Part shown: piece by piece, positions 1-10,085 of the stretch
Layout: each line of letters begins with the position of its first letter
How positions within the stretch are numbered: position 1 is the first letter of the stretch
NCBI RefSeq assembly: GCF_030538285.1
Contig: NZ_JAUNUG010000021.1
Location: 1 to 51,541, forward strand
Reading direction: 5' to 3'
DNA length: 51,541 nucleotides
From: Corynebacterium sp.
GTDB lineage: Bacteria > Actinomycetota > Actinomycetes > Mycobacteriales > Mycobacteriaceae
The notes under the pieces: model-generated
The model's input: the letters and a program-made list of their open reading frames with translations, nothing else
Told to the model about the DNA's origin: nothing
Database searches by the model: none
Made by a program: the position numbers and the translations under genes

Positions 1-1781
<1,781 letters not shown>

Positions 1782-1879
1782 GGAGGTACCTCACAGGTGG
1801 GATGTTGAATTTGTCAAAGGCGGTGGTGTTGCGTGGCACCACCTGTCACACTCCTGACGCTACAGGAGTGCAGGGGGTG

Positions 1880-3898
1880 CTAGGCGCGGTAATCGCTGAC
1901 GTTGCGCCAGGCGAGGGCCTCTCGGGCGTCGGCCGGGACGGTCGGCAGGACGAGGATGTGCGCCACGTCGAACTCGGGGGTGAGCTGGACGTAGTTGTGC
2001 TCGCCCCAGGTCCAGGTGGCGCCGGTGACGGCGTCGTGCACCGGGAAGGTGGCACCCGGGTGCTGGCCGATGGCCTCCAGGTCGAGGTGCACGGTGCCGG
2101 CCTGGGTGTGGTAAGTGTCCAGATTGACCACGACGAGCACGACATTGCCGGTGGCGGGGTCGACCTTGGAGTAGGCCAGGATCTGCTCATTATCGACGTC
2201 GTGGAAGTGCAGGTTGCGCAGCTGCTGCAACGCCGGGTTCTCGCGGCGGATGTGGTTGAGCAGGGTCAGGTACGGCTCGAGCGAGTCGCCGGAGGCCAGC
2301 GCACCCTCAAAGTCGCGGGGACGCAGCTCGTACTTCTCGGAGTCGAGGTACTCCTCGGATCCCTGGGCGACCGGCTCGTACTCGTAGAGCTCGTAGCCGG
2401 AGTACACGCCCCACAGCGGGGAGAGGGTCGCGGCGAGGGTGGCGCGGGCGGCGAACATGGCGCGGCCGCCGACCTGCAGGGACTCGTGGAGGATGTCCGG
2501 GGTGTTGACGAACAGGTTCGGGCGGGAGTAGTCGGCGGCGTCCCGGATCTCGGAGGCGAACTGGGTGAGCTCCTCCTTGGAGGTCTTCCACGTGAAGTAG
2601 GTGTAGGACTGGGAGAAGCCGAGCTTGGCCAGGCCGTAGAGGCGCGGGGCGCGGGTGAAGGCCTCGGCGAGGAAGATGACATCCGGGTCGGTCTTGTGGA
2701 TCTCGCGGATCAGCCACTCCCAAAAGTTGGCCGGCTTGGTGTGCGGGTTATCCACGCGGAAGGTGCGCACGCCCAGGTCCACCCAGTGCTTGACCACCCG
2801 GTAGACCTCCTCGTACACGGCCTTGGGGTTGTTGTCGAAGTTGATGGGGTAGATGTCCTGGTACTTCTTCGGCGGGTTCTCGGCGTAGGCGATGGTGTCA
2901 TCGGCGAGCACGGTGAAGAAGTCACGGTGGTCGGTGGCCCAGGGGTGATCCGGGGCGGCCTGCAGGGCCAGGTCGAGGGCGATCTCCAGGCCGAGCTCCT
3001 CCGCGCGCTTAAGCAGTGCGACGAAGTCCTCCTCGGTGCCCAGCTCCGGGTGGACGGCGTCGTGGCCGCCTTCCTTGGCGCCGATGGCCCAGGGGGAGCC
3101 GACGTCGTGCGGCTCGGGGGTCAGGGTGTTGTTGCGGCCCTTGCGGTTGATCTCACCGATGGGGTGGATCGGGGGGAAGTAGACGGTGTCAAACCCCATG
3201 GCGGCGACGCGCTCGAGGGCGTCGGCGGTGGTGGCGAAGGTGCCGTGGACCGGGTTGCCTTCCTCGTCCCAGCCGCCGGTGGAGCGGGGGAACAGCTCGT
3301 ACCAGGAGTTGACCAGCGCGTCGCGGCGCTCGACGAGCAGCTCGCAGACCGGGCCCTTGGTCAGCAGCTCGCGCAGGGGGTGGCGGTGCAGGACGGCGGT
3401 GACGACCTCGGACAGGCCGGTCTCGACGCGCTTGTCCAGGGAAAGCTCCTCGTCGCGCAGGGCGGTGGCGGCATCCTTGAGCACCCCTGACACGGTCGAC
3501 GGGGCATTGGCAGCGGCGCGGTCGAAGAGGTCCGCGCCGTGGGCGAGGTCATTGGCCAGCTCAGCGGCGGACTGGCCGGCGTCCATCTTCTTGGTGACGG
3601 CGTTGCGCCAGGTGGCGAAGACATCCGACCAGGCGTCGATGCGGAAGGTCCACAGGCCGGGGGCGTCGGGCACGAAGACGCCGTGGACGCGGTCCTGGTT
3701 GTGCGGATCGGTCGTCATGGCGATGGCGACGGTCTCCCCCTCGGGCGGGGTGATGTTCAGCGTCGCGGCGATGGCGTCATGGCCCTCGCGCCAGGCCAAG
3801 GCGGTGACGGGGACGACCTCACCGACGACGGCCTTGGCGGGGTACTGCCGCCCGGTGATCTGGGGGCGGACGTCATCGATTCCGAGTCGACCGGTCAT
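1880..3898 (-). CDS. glgE: Alpha-1,4-glucan:maltose-1-phosphate maltosyltransferase GlgE
   Basis: GH13_3 enzyme that extends alpha-1,4-glucans from maltose-1-phosphate, the TreS-Pep2-GlgE route of actinobacteria. It has 672 residues, normal for the family. An N-terminal beta-sandwich is followed by the barrel motifs FRVDNPHTKP (nucleophile Asp, about 383) and IFLAEAFTR (acid Glu, about 410). An in-frame GTG lies at 3907, but GGAAGG stands 8 nt before ATG 3898, so I prefer ATG 3898. It is divergent from the ABC ATPase gene at 4001, with about 100 bp between them. Its product feeds the branching enzyme encoded next. Confidence 0.95.
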   Translation of the reverse strand: MTGRLGIDDVRPQITGRQYPAKAVVGEVVPVTALAWREGHDAIAATLNITPPEGETVAIAMTTDPHNQDRVHGVFVPDAPGLWTFRIDAWSDVFATWRNAVTKKMDAGQSAAELANDLAHGADLFDRAAANAPSTVSGVLKDAATALRDEELSLDKRVETGLSEVVTAVLHRHPLRELLTKGPVCELLVERRDALVNSWYELFPRSTGGWDEEGNPVHGTFATTADALERVAAMGFDTVYFPPIHPIGEINRKGRNNTLTPEPHDVGSPWAIGAKEGGHDAVHPELGTEEDFVALLKRAEELGLEIALDLALQAAPDHPWATDHRDFFTVLADDTIAYAENPPKKYQDIYPINFDNNPKAVYEEVYRVVKHWVDLGVRTFRVDNPHTKPANFWEWLIREIHKTDPDVIFLAEAFTRAPRLYGLAKLGFSQSYTYFTWKTSKEELTQFASEIRDAADYSRPNLFVNTPDILHESLQVGGRAMFAARATLAATLSPLWGVYSGYELYEYEPVAQGSEEYLDSEKYELRPRDFEGALASGDSLEPYLTLLNHIRRENPALQQLRNLHFHDVDNEQILAYSKVDPATGNVVLVVVNLDTYHTQAGTVHLDLEAIGQHPGATFPVHDAVTGATWTWGEHNYVQLTPEFDVAHILVLPTVPADAREALAWRNVSDYRA

Positions 3899-4000
3899 GT
3901 GCTGCACCTTCCACAGTGAGGGGTTCGAATTACCCCAACGAGCCTAGTCCAGCTGTGTCAGTTCCACAGGGGAGCAACAAAATCGGCCACAATGGGGGAT

Positions 4001-4831
4001 GTGACTGACTACAACGAGACCAACGAGGATCTGCTGGTCGATTTCCGCGACGTGACCTTCAAGCGTGGGGGACGCAACCTCGTCGGCCCCGTGACGTGGC
4101 AGGTGGAGCTGGACGAGCGCTGGGTGATCATCGGCCCCAACGGCGCCGGTAAGACCACGCTTATCCGCATGGCCGCCGCCGAGGAGTTCCCCAGCTCGGG
4201 CCGTGCTTTTGTCATGGGCGAGCAGTTGGGCCGCACCGACATGCGGGATCTGCGGGCCTCGATCGGCGTGTCGTCCTCGGCGCTGGGTAACCGCATCCCG
4301 GACAATGAGAAGGTCGGCGACCTGGTGGTTTCCGCGGGTTATGCCGTGTTGGGCCGCTGGCGGGAGGAGTACGAGGAGATCGACTTCGAGCAGGCCCATG
4401 AGATCCTCGACCAGGTCGGTGCCTACCATCTGCAGGACCGCACGTGGGGCACCCTGTCGGAGGGTGAGCGCAAGCGCGTGCTCGTCGCCCGGGCACTGAT
4501 GACCAACCCCGAGCTGCTCATCCTCGACGAGCCGGGCGCGGGCATGGATCTCGGCGGCCGCGAGGACCTCGTTGGCTACCTCGGGGATCTGGCGATGGAT
4601 CCGGATGCCCCGGCGATCGTCATGATCACCCACCACGTGGAAGAGATCCCCTTCGGGTTCACCCACGCCATGCTTCTCGACGAAGGCGCCGTCGTCGCCC
4701 AGGGCCTCATCAATAATGTGCTGACCAGTGAGAACCTCTCGAAGGCCTTCCATCAGCCCATCGAGGTTTCCCGCATCGGGGAGCGCTACTTCGCCCGCCG
4801 CACCCGCCGTCGTCCGGCGCACCGGGCGTGA
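4001..4831 (+). CDS. ABC transporter ATP-binding protein (stand-alone)
   Basis: 276-residue ABC ATPase with every catalytic motif intact: Walker A GPNGAGKTT (about 46), signature LSEGERKRV (about 152), Walker B LLILDEPGAG (about 172) and H-loop MITHHVEE. No permease gene lies beside it. The sequence is of the type annotated as a YlmA/ModF-like or iron-complex-like ATPase, so the partner and substrate are unknown. An in-frame ATG lies at 3992. However, a -10-like CACAAT (3988-3993) followed by exactly 7 nt places transcription at GTG 4001, so a leaderless GTG start is favoured. Confidence 0.88.
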   Translation: MTDYNETNEDLLVDFRDVTFKRGGRNLVGPVTWQVELDERWVIIGPNGAGKTTLIRMAAAEEFPSSGRAFVMGEQLGRTDMRDLRASIGVSSSALGNRIPDNEKVGDLVVSAGYAVLGRWREEYEEIDFEQAHEILDQVGAYHLQDRTWGTLSEGERKRVLVARALMTNPELLILDEPGAGMDLGGREDLVGYLGDLAMDPDAPAIVMITHHVEEIPFGFTHAMLLDEGAVVAQGLINNVLTSENLSKAFHQPIEVSRIGERYFARRTRRRPAHRA

Positions 4832-4890
4832 CAGCCACCTAGACTGATCTGAGACCGCAAGTACTGCTGCATTCCCAGGGAGGTGAAGGC

Positions 4891-5706
4891 ATGCCCCAGC
4901 GCAAGGCGCCCACTGGTTACGACCAGGCACGGCTGTCCACCACCATCATCCTGGTCCGCGATTCCGCGGATGGCCTGCAGGTGTGGGCGCAGGAGCGGGT
5001 GTCCACGATGCGTAACTATCCGGGCATGACCGTGTTCCCGGGCGGGGGAGTGGACAGCCGTGATTTTCCCTCCGGCACGTGGGACACTTCGGATCTGTGG
5101 ACCGGCCAGCCCGTCGAGCAGCTGGCGGAGCGCCTGGGGTTGAGCCCGGAGCAGACCCACGCCGTCGTCTTCGCCGGGGTGCGCGAGCTTTTCGAGGAGA
5201 CCGGGACGCTCCTGGCCGTCCACGGCAACGGGGAACCCATCACGGATGTCACCCCCTATCACCAGGACCGGGTGGACCTGATTTCCCACCGGATCTCGCT
5301 GACGGACATGCTCACCCGCCGCGACCTGCGCGTGTGCTCCGATCTGGCGCGCCCCTGGGCCCGCTGGGTCGGGGGCTGGCGCGAGATGCACTGGTTCGAC
5401 ACCGTGTCTTTCGTCGCCGTCGCCCCGCCGGGCCAGTCCCCGGACGGTGAGACCTCCGAAGCCGATGACGCCGGCTGGTTCTCACCGCAATTGCTTCTCG
5501 ACGGCTGGCGCCACGGCCTCGTCCGCCTCGCCATCCCGACCTGGGCGCAGCTGAGCTTCCTCGCCCAGTTCCCCACGGCGGCCGCAGCCCTGGCCGGAGC
5601 CAATGCCGCCGACCTCACCCCGGTTATCGGCGATCCCGTCGATGACCCCCGCTACGCCGAGTACTTCACCACCGCGTGGGTGGACCGGATCCGCCCCGAA
5701 CGCTGA
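4891..5706 (+). CDS. Nudix hydrolase, NUDT19-like with split Nudix box
   Basis: 271 residues. The Nudix motif is present but divided: FPGGGVDSRD near residue 47 supplies the Gly-rich start, and the catalytic helix GVRELFEETG follows about 40 residues later. The same arrangement with an insertion is known for NUDT19-type hydrolases, some of which act on CoA derivatives. That substrate is an inference here. GGGAGG 10 nt before ATG 4891 is a good ribosome site, and TAGACT at about 4839 could be the -10. The stop overlaps the next start (TGATG), so the two genes are probably translationally coupled. Confidence 0.87.
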   Translation: MPQRKAPTGYDQARLSTTIILVRDSADGLQVWAQERVSTMRNYPGMTVFPGGGVDSRDFPSGTWDTSDLWTGQPVEQLAERLGLSPEQTHAVVFAGVRELFEETGTLLAVHGNGEPITDVTPYHQDRVDLISHRISLTDMLTRRDLRVCSDLARPWARWVGGWREMHWFDTVSFVAVAPPGQSPDGETSEADDAGWFSPQLLLDGWRHGLVRLAIPTWAQLSFLAQFPTAAAALAGANAADLTPVIGDPVDDPRYAEYFTTAWVDRIRPER

Positions 5707-6854
5707 TGGCCTACACACTCGCAGAGGTCGCCTTCCTGGCGGCCCACTCGGACGACATTGTGGACGCCACCGCCGGGCTTTCATTCACCCGCACTTCTGT
5801 GCTTGACGACGCCGCCGCCCTCCGCGCCCGTTTCGGCGAACATGGTCGGGCCGTCGCCGAGCTGGCCCAAGCCCGCCGCGCCGCGGCGGCCGGAGGCAAG
5901 TTCCCCGCCCACTGGCTCACCGACCTCGACGCCGCCCAGCAAGCGACGCCGCAGGCGGTGGCGGCGCAACGCGCCGCCCGCCTGCGGCGCATCCTGGGCG
6001 AGGACGCACTCATCCATGATGTGACGTGCTCGGTGGGGACGGAGGGGGCGTCGATAAGCGGGCCGTACCTGGGCAGCGACCTGGACCCGGTCCGACTGGC
6101 GATGGCACGGCACAACCTGGGTGCCAATGCCTGGCTCATCCGGGCGGATGCGACGGTGCCGGCCAGCCGTGGCGCCGATGTGATCGTGGCGGATCCTGCC
6201 CGGCGGGCAGGGGGAAGGCGCATCACCCGCCCTGATCAGCTGCTCCCGCCGCTGCCGGCTCTGCTGCACGCCTGGCCCGGCCAGGAGATGGCCGTGAAAT
6301 GCGCGCCTGGCCTGGACTTCTCCGGGTGGGAGGGGCTGGTGAGCCTCGTCTCCCTCGACGGCGGGGTTAAAGAAGCCTGTCTGTATACCCCAGGATTAAG
6401 TGAGGGTGCCCGGCGTGAGGCAATAGTCATCAGCGGCGAGCATGTCGATCAGCTCACAGACTCCCAGCCGGATGATGTCGGCGCGGCAGAACCGGGACGG
6501 TATCTCATCGACCCGGACGGGGCAGTCGTGCGCGCCGGGCTCGTGCGCCACTACGCGGCCCGGGAGGGATTGTGGATGCTCGATGAACGCATCGCCTACC
6601 TCACTGGCGACCGCATTCCCGCTGGACGCAGCGGTTTTCCCATCCAGGAGATCGTGCCGCTGAAAAAGCTCAAGGCGGCGCTGGGCCCGGATATCGGCTC
6701 GCTGGAGATCCTCGTGCGCGGTGTGGACGTCGATCCGGACGTACTGCGGAAGAAGCTCAAGCTGAAGGGCACGCGCGCGGCGGCGGTGGTGTGCACACGG
6801 ATCGGCACCCAAGGGGTGGCCATCGTGTGTGGGCCGCGCGAACACCGAAACTAA
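5706..6854 (+). CDS. Class I SAM-dependent methyltransferase with THUMP-like C-terminal domain
   Basis: 382 residues. The middle holds a Rossmann methyltransferase core: SVGTEGASISGPYLGSDLDP matches the SAM loop and acidic residue, and VIVADPARRAGGRRI the DPARR catalytic-loop signature of this actinobacterial family. The C-terminal approximately 80 residues (KKLKAALGPDIGSLEILVRG...) look like the THUMP-like domain, suggesting RNA as substrate; this is inference from the family. ATG 5706 overlaps the Nudix stop. A GTG at 5676 in frame lies inside the Nudix gene and is less likely. One GGCGTCGATAAGC copy (6047-6059) forces a rare ATA codon. Confidence 0.85.
   Translation: MAYTLAEVAFLAAHSDDIVDATAGLSFTRTSVLDDAAALRARFGEHGRAVAELAQARRAAAAGGKFPAHWLTDLDAAQQATPQAVAAQRAARLRRILGEDALIHDVTCSVGTEGASISGPYLGSDLDPVRLAMARHNLGANAWLIRADATVPASRGADVIVADPARRAGGRRITRPDQLLPPLPALLHAWPGQEMAVKCAPGLDFSGWEGLVSLVSLDGGVKEACLYTPGLSEGARREAIVISGEHVDQLTDSQPDDVGAAEPGRYLIDPDGAVVRAGLVRHYAAREGLWMLDERIAYLTGDRIPAGRSGFPIQEIVPLKKLKAALGPDIGSLEILVRGVDVDPDVLRKKLKLKGTRAAAVVCTRIGTQGVAIVCGPREHRN
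6047..6059 (-). repeat. Interspersed 13-mer GCTTNTCGACGCC, copy 1 (N=A)
   Basis: In the methyltransferase gene; reads Ala-Ser-Ile-Ser with a rare ATA codon. Confidence 0.75.
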
Positions 6855-6887
6855 GGGTTGCCTTGGTTGTACCGGCGGAGCCTAGCG

Positions 6888-6893
6888 TAGACT
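6888..6893 (+). promoter_or_regulatory. Probable -10 of the etfB-etfA-nifS operon
   Basis: TAGACT about 40 bp before etfB, in a region without other coding potential. TTGGTT at about 6873 is a weak -35 candidate with a long spacer. It implies a leader of about 34 nt carrying the AAAGG ribosome site. Assigned by eye only. Confidence 0.45.
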
Positions 6894-6933
6894 CTCTGCA
6901 GACTTCCCCTAACCCCTAGAAAGGTGACTGCCG

Positions 6934-7731
6934 ATGCCCGCGATCGTGGTACTCGTCAAGCATGTTCCGGACACCTGGTCCCGGAAGACACTCGAGGCCG
7001 ATCACACTCTGGACCGTGACAACGTTGATTCCGTCATCGACGAGATCAACGAGTTCGCCATGGAGCAGGCCCTGCAACTGCGCGACGACAACCCCGACGC
7101 TGGTTACCGCGTCATCGCCGTGACCATGGGGCCCGCCGGGGCCGATGAGACCCTGCGCAAGGCCCTGGCCATGGGCGCCGACGATGCAGTTCACCTCCGC
7201 GACGATGCGCTGGCCGGCTCCGACCTGCTGGGCACCACCTGGGCGCTGACCAACGCCATCAACACCATCGAGGACGTGGCACTGATTGTCGCCGGTAACG
7301 CCTCCTCCGACGGGGCCATGGGCGCATTGCCCGGCATCCTCGCCGAATACCGCCAGTTCCCGGCGCTGACCGGTGTGCGCTCCGTGGCGCTCAAGGACGG
7401 GGCTGTCACCGGTGTCCGCGAAACCGCCGAGGGCCGCTATGAGCTCTCCGCCCAGCTGCCCGCGATCATCTCCGTGACGGATAAGGCCCCGAAGCCGCGT
7501 TTCCCCAACTTCAAGGGACTCATGGCCGCGAAGAAGTTCGAGATCACCGTGCTTGACCTGGCCTCGATCGGCGTTGACCCCGGGCAGGTCGGACTGGGGC
7601 ACGCTGCCACCGCCGTCACCGGCGCCACGCAGCGTCCCGCGCGCACTGCAGGTGACGTCATCGGCGGCACCGATTCCGGCGTCGCCGCCGGCAAGATCGC
7701 CGACTTCCTGTCCGAAGAGAAGTTCCTCTAG
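6934..7731 (+). CDS. etfB: Electron transfer flavoprotein subunit beta (EtfB/FixA)
   Basis: 265-residue beta subunit of the electron transfer flavoprotein. It accepts electrons from acyl-CoA and related dehydrogenases together with the alpha subunit in the cytoplasm. VLVKHVPDTW at the N-terminus and the AMGADDAVHLRDDALAGSD segment are family hallmarks. AAAGG lies 8 nt before ATG 6934. etfA follows after 27 nt, so this is a standard etfBA operon. Confidence 0.95.
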   Translation: MPAIVVLVKHVPDTWSRKTLEADHTLDRDNVDSVIDEINEFAMEQALQLRDDNPDAGYRVIAVTMGPAGADETLRKALAMGADDAVHLRDDALAGSDLLGTTWALTNAINTIEDVALIVAGNASSDGAMGALPGILAEYRQFPALTGVRSVALKDGAVTGVRETAEGRYELSAQLPAIISVTDKAPKPRFPNFKGLMAAKKFEITVLDLASIGVDPGQVGLGHAATAVTGATQRPARTAGDVIGGTDSGVAAGKIADFLSEEKFL

Positions 7732-7758
7732 CCCTCGACCTCACAAAGGAGCATGCAC

Positions 7759-8709
7759 ATGTCCACTGTTTACGTCCTGGTCGAGCACGATGGTTCCCAG
7801 GTAGCCCCCGTCACCGCTGAGCTCATCACCGCTGCCCGCCCATTGGGCGCGGTCACCGCAGTCGTCGTCGGCATCCCCGGTGTCACCGAGACCCTCCAGC
7901 GTGCCCTGGCCGAGGCCGGGGCCGAGGTCATTGTCGCCGCCGAATCCGCCGATACCCACCGCCGTTACCTGCTGCCGCAGGTCGACGCCCTGCACGCGCT
8001 GGCCGCCCACAACCCCGGGCCCATCGTCGTGGCCGCCGGGGCCGCGGGCAATGAGATCGCCGGCCGGCTGGCCGCCCGCCTGGCGTCCGGAGTGCTGTGC
8101 GATGTGGTGGGCATCAACGCCGACCGCACCGCCTCCCAGTCCGTGTTCGGTGACCAGGTGCAGGTGTCCGCTGCTGTCGGCGGCGCGTGCCCCATCTACA
8201 CCCTGCGCCCGGGTGCGGTGGAGGCCGCCCCCGTGGCCGGCGCCGGTGCGGTGACCGCTCTGGAGCTGCCCGGTGCAACCGCCAAGGATGTCACTGTCAC
8301 CGGGTTCTCCCTGGCCCGTCGTGGCAAGCGTCCGGACCTGAGCACCGCGAAGGTGGTCATTGCCGCCGGTCGCGGCATCGGCTCGAAGGAGGGCATGGCC
8401 CTGGCGGAAGAGCTGGCGGATGCGCTCGGTGGTGCCGTCGGCGTCACCCGCGACATCGTCGACCTCGACTACTATGACGGCGCGTATCAGATCGGCCAGA
8501 CCGGAGTCACCGTGGCACCGGACCTCTACATCGGTCTGGGTGTCTCCGGCGCGATCCAGCACACTTCAGGTATGCAGACCGCGAAGAAGATCGTGGTGAT
8601 CAACAACGACGAGGACGCCCCGATCTTCCAGATCGCCGACCTCGGTGTCGTCGGTGACCTCCACGAGGTCGTGCCCGCCCTCATCGCGGAAATCCGGGGG
8701 CGACGGTAG
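7759..8709 (+). CDS. etfA: Electron transfer flavoprotein subunit alpha (EtfA/FixB)
   Basis: 316-residue alpha subunit, the FAD-binding partner of EtfB. The C-terminal FAD domain is clear: VIAAGRGIGSKEGMALAEEL, then GQTGVTVAPDLYIGLGVSGA and IVVINNDEDAPIFQIADLGVVGD. An in-frame ATG exists at 7753, but AAAGGAG is correctly spaced (7 nt) for ATG 7759. The stop is directly followed by the start of the cysteine desulfurase gene. Confidence 0.95.
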   Translation: MSTVYVLVEHDGSQVAPVTAELITAARPLGAVTAVVVGIPGVTETLQRALAEAGAEVIVAAESADTHRRYLLPQVDALHALAAHNPGPIVVAAGAAGNEIAGRLAARLASGVLCDVVGINADRTASQSVFGDQVQVSAAVGGACPIYTLRPGAVEAAPVAGAGAVTALELPGATAKDVTVTGFSLARRGKRPDLSTAKVVIAAGRGIGSKEGMALAEELADALGGAVGVTRDIVDLDYYDGAYQIGQTGVTVAPDLYIGLGVSGAIQHTSGMQTAKKIVVINNDEDAPIFQIADLGVVGDLHEVVPALIAEIRGRR

Positions 8710-9825
8710 ATGCGTCACTTCCTCGACCACGCGGCGACCTCGCCCATGCGGCAGGTGGCCGTTGATGCATGGGTGGAGCACGCCGGGATGCTCAACCCCG
8801 GAGGTCAGTACGCCGCCGGGCGCGCCGCCCGCCGGGTGCTCGATGATGCCCGCGACCTCATCGCCGAGCTTCTCGACGCCGACCCGGTCGAGGTCATCTT
8901 CACCGGTTCCGGCACGGAGGCCGACAACCTGGCCGTGACCGGCCTGTTCCGGGCCTCCGACCTGACACGCGTGGTCACCTCGCCTCTGGAGCACTCGGCG
9001 GTGTATGAGACGGTGCAGGCCCTCGGTGCGGACGTGGTGTGGCTGCCCGTCGCCGACGGCCGGGTCAGTGATCTGGCGGCGCTCGATGAACCGGCTGCCC
9101 TGGCGGCGTGCATGTGGGCGAACAATGAGACCGGCGCGGTGCAGCCGGTCGCGGAGATCGTCGCCCGGGCCTCGGCGGCGGGCACCCCCGTTCACGTGGA
9201 CGCTGTGCAAGTTCTCGGCCGTCTGCCCGTCTCATTCCGGGAGCTGGGGGCGACCACCCTGGCGGCCAGCGCCCATAAATTCGGCGGCCCCCGCAGCGCA
9301 GGACTGCTGCTGGCCCGCCGCAGCCCCGCGCCCGCGCCCGTGCTGCACGGTGGCGGTCAGGAGCGGGGGATCCGCCCGGGCACCCTGGACGTGGCCTCCG
9401 CCGCTGCCATGGCCGCGGCACTGCAGGAGGCGGTAACCGACATGGCCGCGGAAAAAACGCGCCTGTCCGCGCTGCGCGATCGTCTGCGCGAGGGCATCCT
9501 GGCCCGGGTGGATGATGTGGTGGTGCACACCTCGGAGCCCGCGCTGCCCGGACACCTCCATCTGTCGTTCCCGGGCGCGGAGGGGGACAGCCTCATCATG
9601 CTTCTCGATGCCCTCGGCATCGCCGCCTCCACCGGTTCCGCGTGCGCCAGCGGTGTCAACCGGGCCAGCCGAATCCTCCTGTCGATGGGGGTCAATGAAC
9701 GAGCCGCCCGAGGGGCGGTGCGTTTCACCCTGGGGCGTACCTCCACGGACGCGGATGTCGACGCGGTGCTCGCCGTGATCGAGGATGTGGTGGCCCGGGC
9801 GCGGTCGGCGGGGATGGCCGGCTGA
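8710..9825 (+). CDS. Cysteine desulfurase, NifS/IscS family
   Basis: 371-residue PLP enzyme that takes sulfur from cysteine as an enzyme-bound persulfide. The Schiff-base Lys is in SAHKFGGPRSAG (about 190) and the persulfide Cys in STGSACASG (about 312). ATG 8710 abuts the etfA stop, so it is in the etf operon. mnmA, which needs such sulfur for tRNA 2-thiouridine, lies 2.6 kb downstream, so sulfur supply to MnmA is a plausible job (inference). An exact motif copy sits at 8868-8880, in the LLDA reading. Confidence 0.93.
   Translation: MRHFLDHAATSPMRQVAVDAWVEHAGMLNPGGQYAAGRAARRVLDDARDLIAELLDADPVEVIFTGSGTEADNLAVTGLFRASDLTRVVTSPLEHSAVYETVQALGADVVWLPVADGRVSDLAALDEPAALAACMWANNETGAVQPVAEIVARASAAGTPVHVDAVQVLGRLPVSFRELGATTLAASAHKFGGPRSAGLLLARRSPAPAPVLHGGGQERGIRPGTLDVASAAAMAAALQEAVTDMAAEKTRLSALRDRLREGILARVDDVVVHTSEPALPGHLHLSFPGAEGDSLIMLLDALGIAASTGSACASGVNRASRILLSMGVNERAARGAVRFTLGRTSTDADVDAVLAVIEDVVARARSAGMAG
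8868..8880 (+). repeat. Interspersed 13-mer, copy 2 (N=C)
   Basis: In the cysteine desulfurase gene; reads Leu-Leu-Asp-Ala. Confidence 0.75.
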
Positions 9826-10044
9826 TCAGTCCCAGGAGCGGCGTCGGAAAGCAATTACCCGCCGCAGGTCCCGCGCGCGGTGCGGATCGAAACGGGCGGC
9901 GTCCAGGATGTGCTCGGCGGCATCCTCCGTCAAGCGCACCGCCCCCTCGGCGACAGTGCCCGCGACGGAGCGGGGCAGACCGAGGTCATCAGTAAACATC
10001 AGGAAACGGCGGCGGGTGAGCCCGGTGGTCGAACCACGGGTCAC
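9826..10044 (-). CDS. Hypothetical small protein (72 aa)
   Basis: GTG start at 10044, stop abutting the cysteine desulfurase stop (convergent). The product is basic with many Arg and no membrane segment; the middle reads TVAEGAVRLTEDAAEHILDA. I do not recognise a family. It lies 41 bp downstream of the spermidine-synthase-like gene on the same strand. A perfect palindrome (10060-10075) sits just upstream of the start and may be its operator. The existence of the gene is supported mainly by its snug fit between neighbours. Confidence 0.5.
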   Translation of the reverse strand: MTRGSTTGLTRRRFLMFTDDLGLPRSVAGTVAEGAVRLTEDAAEHILDAARFDPHRARDLRRVIAFRRRSWD

Positions 10045-10059
10045 CTCACATCTTTAAGG

Positions 10060-10079
10060 CGGCACGATCGTGCCGTTTT
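10060..10079 (+). repeat. Perfect 16-bp palindrome followed by TTTT (terminator or operator)
   Basis: CGGCACGATCGTGCCG then four T on the plus strand. It could end plus-strand transcription from the desulfurase operon. Alternatively it is an operator 16 bp upstream of the minus-strand gene starting at 10044. On the minus strand no T-run follows, so it is not a terminator for the spermidine-synthase-like gene. Confidence 0.55.
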
Positions 10080-10085
10080 CCTGCT

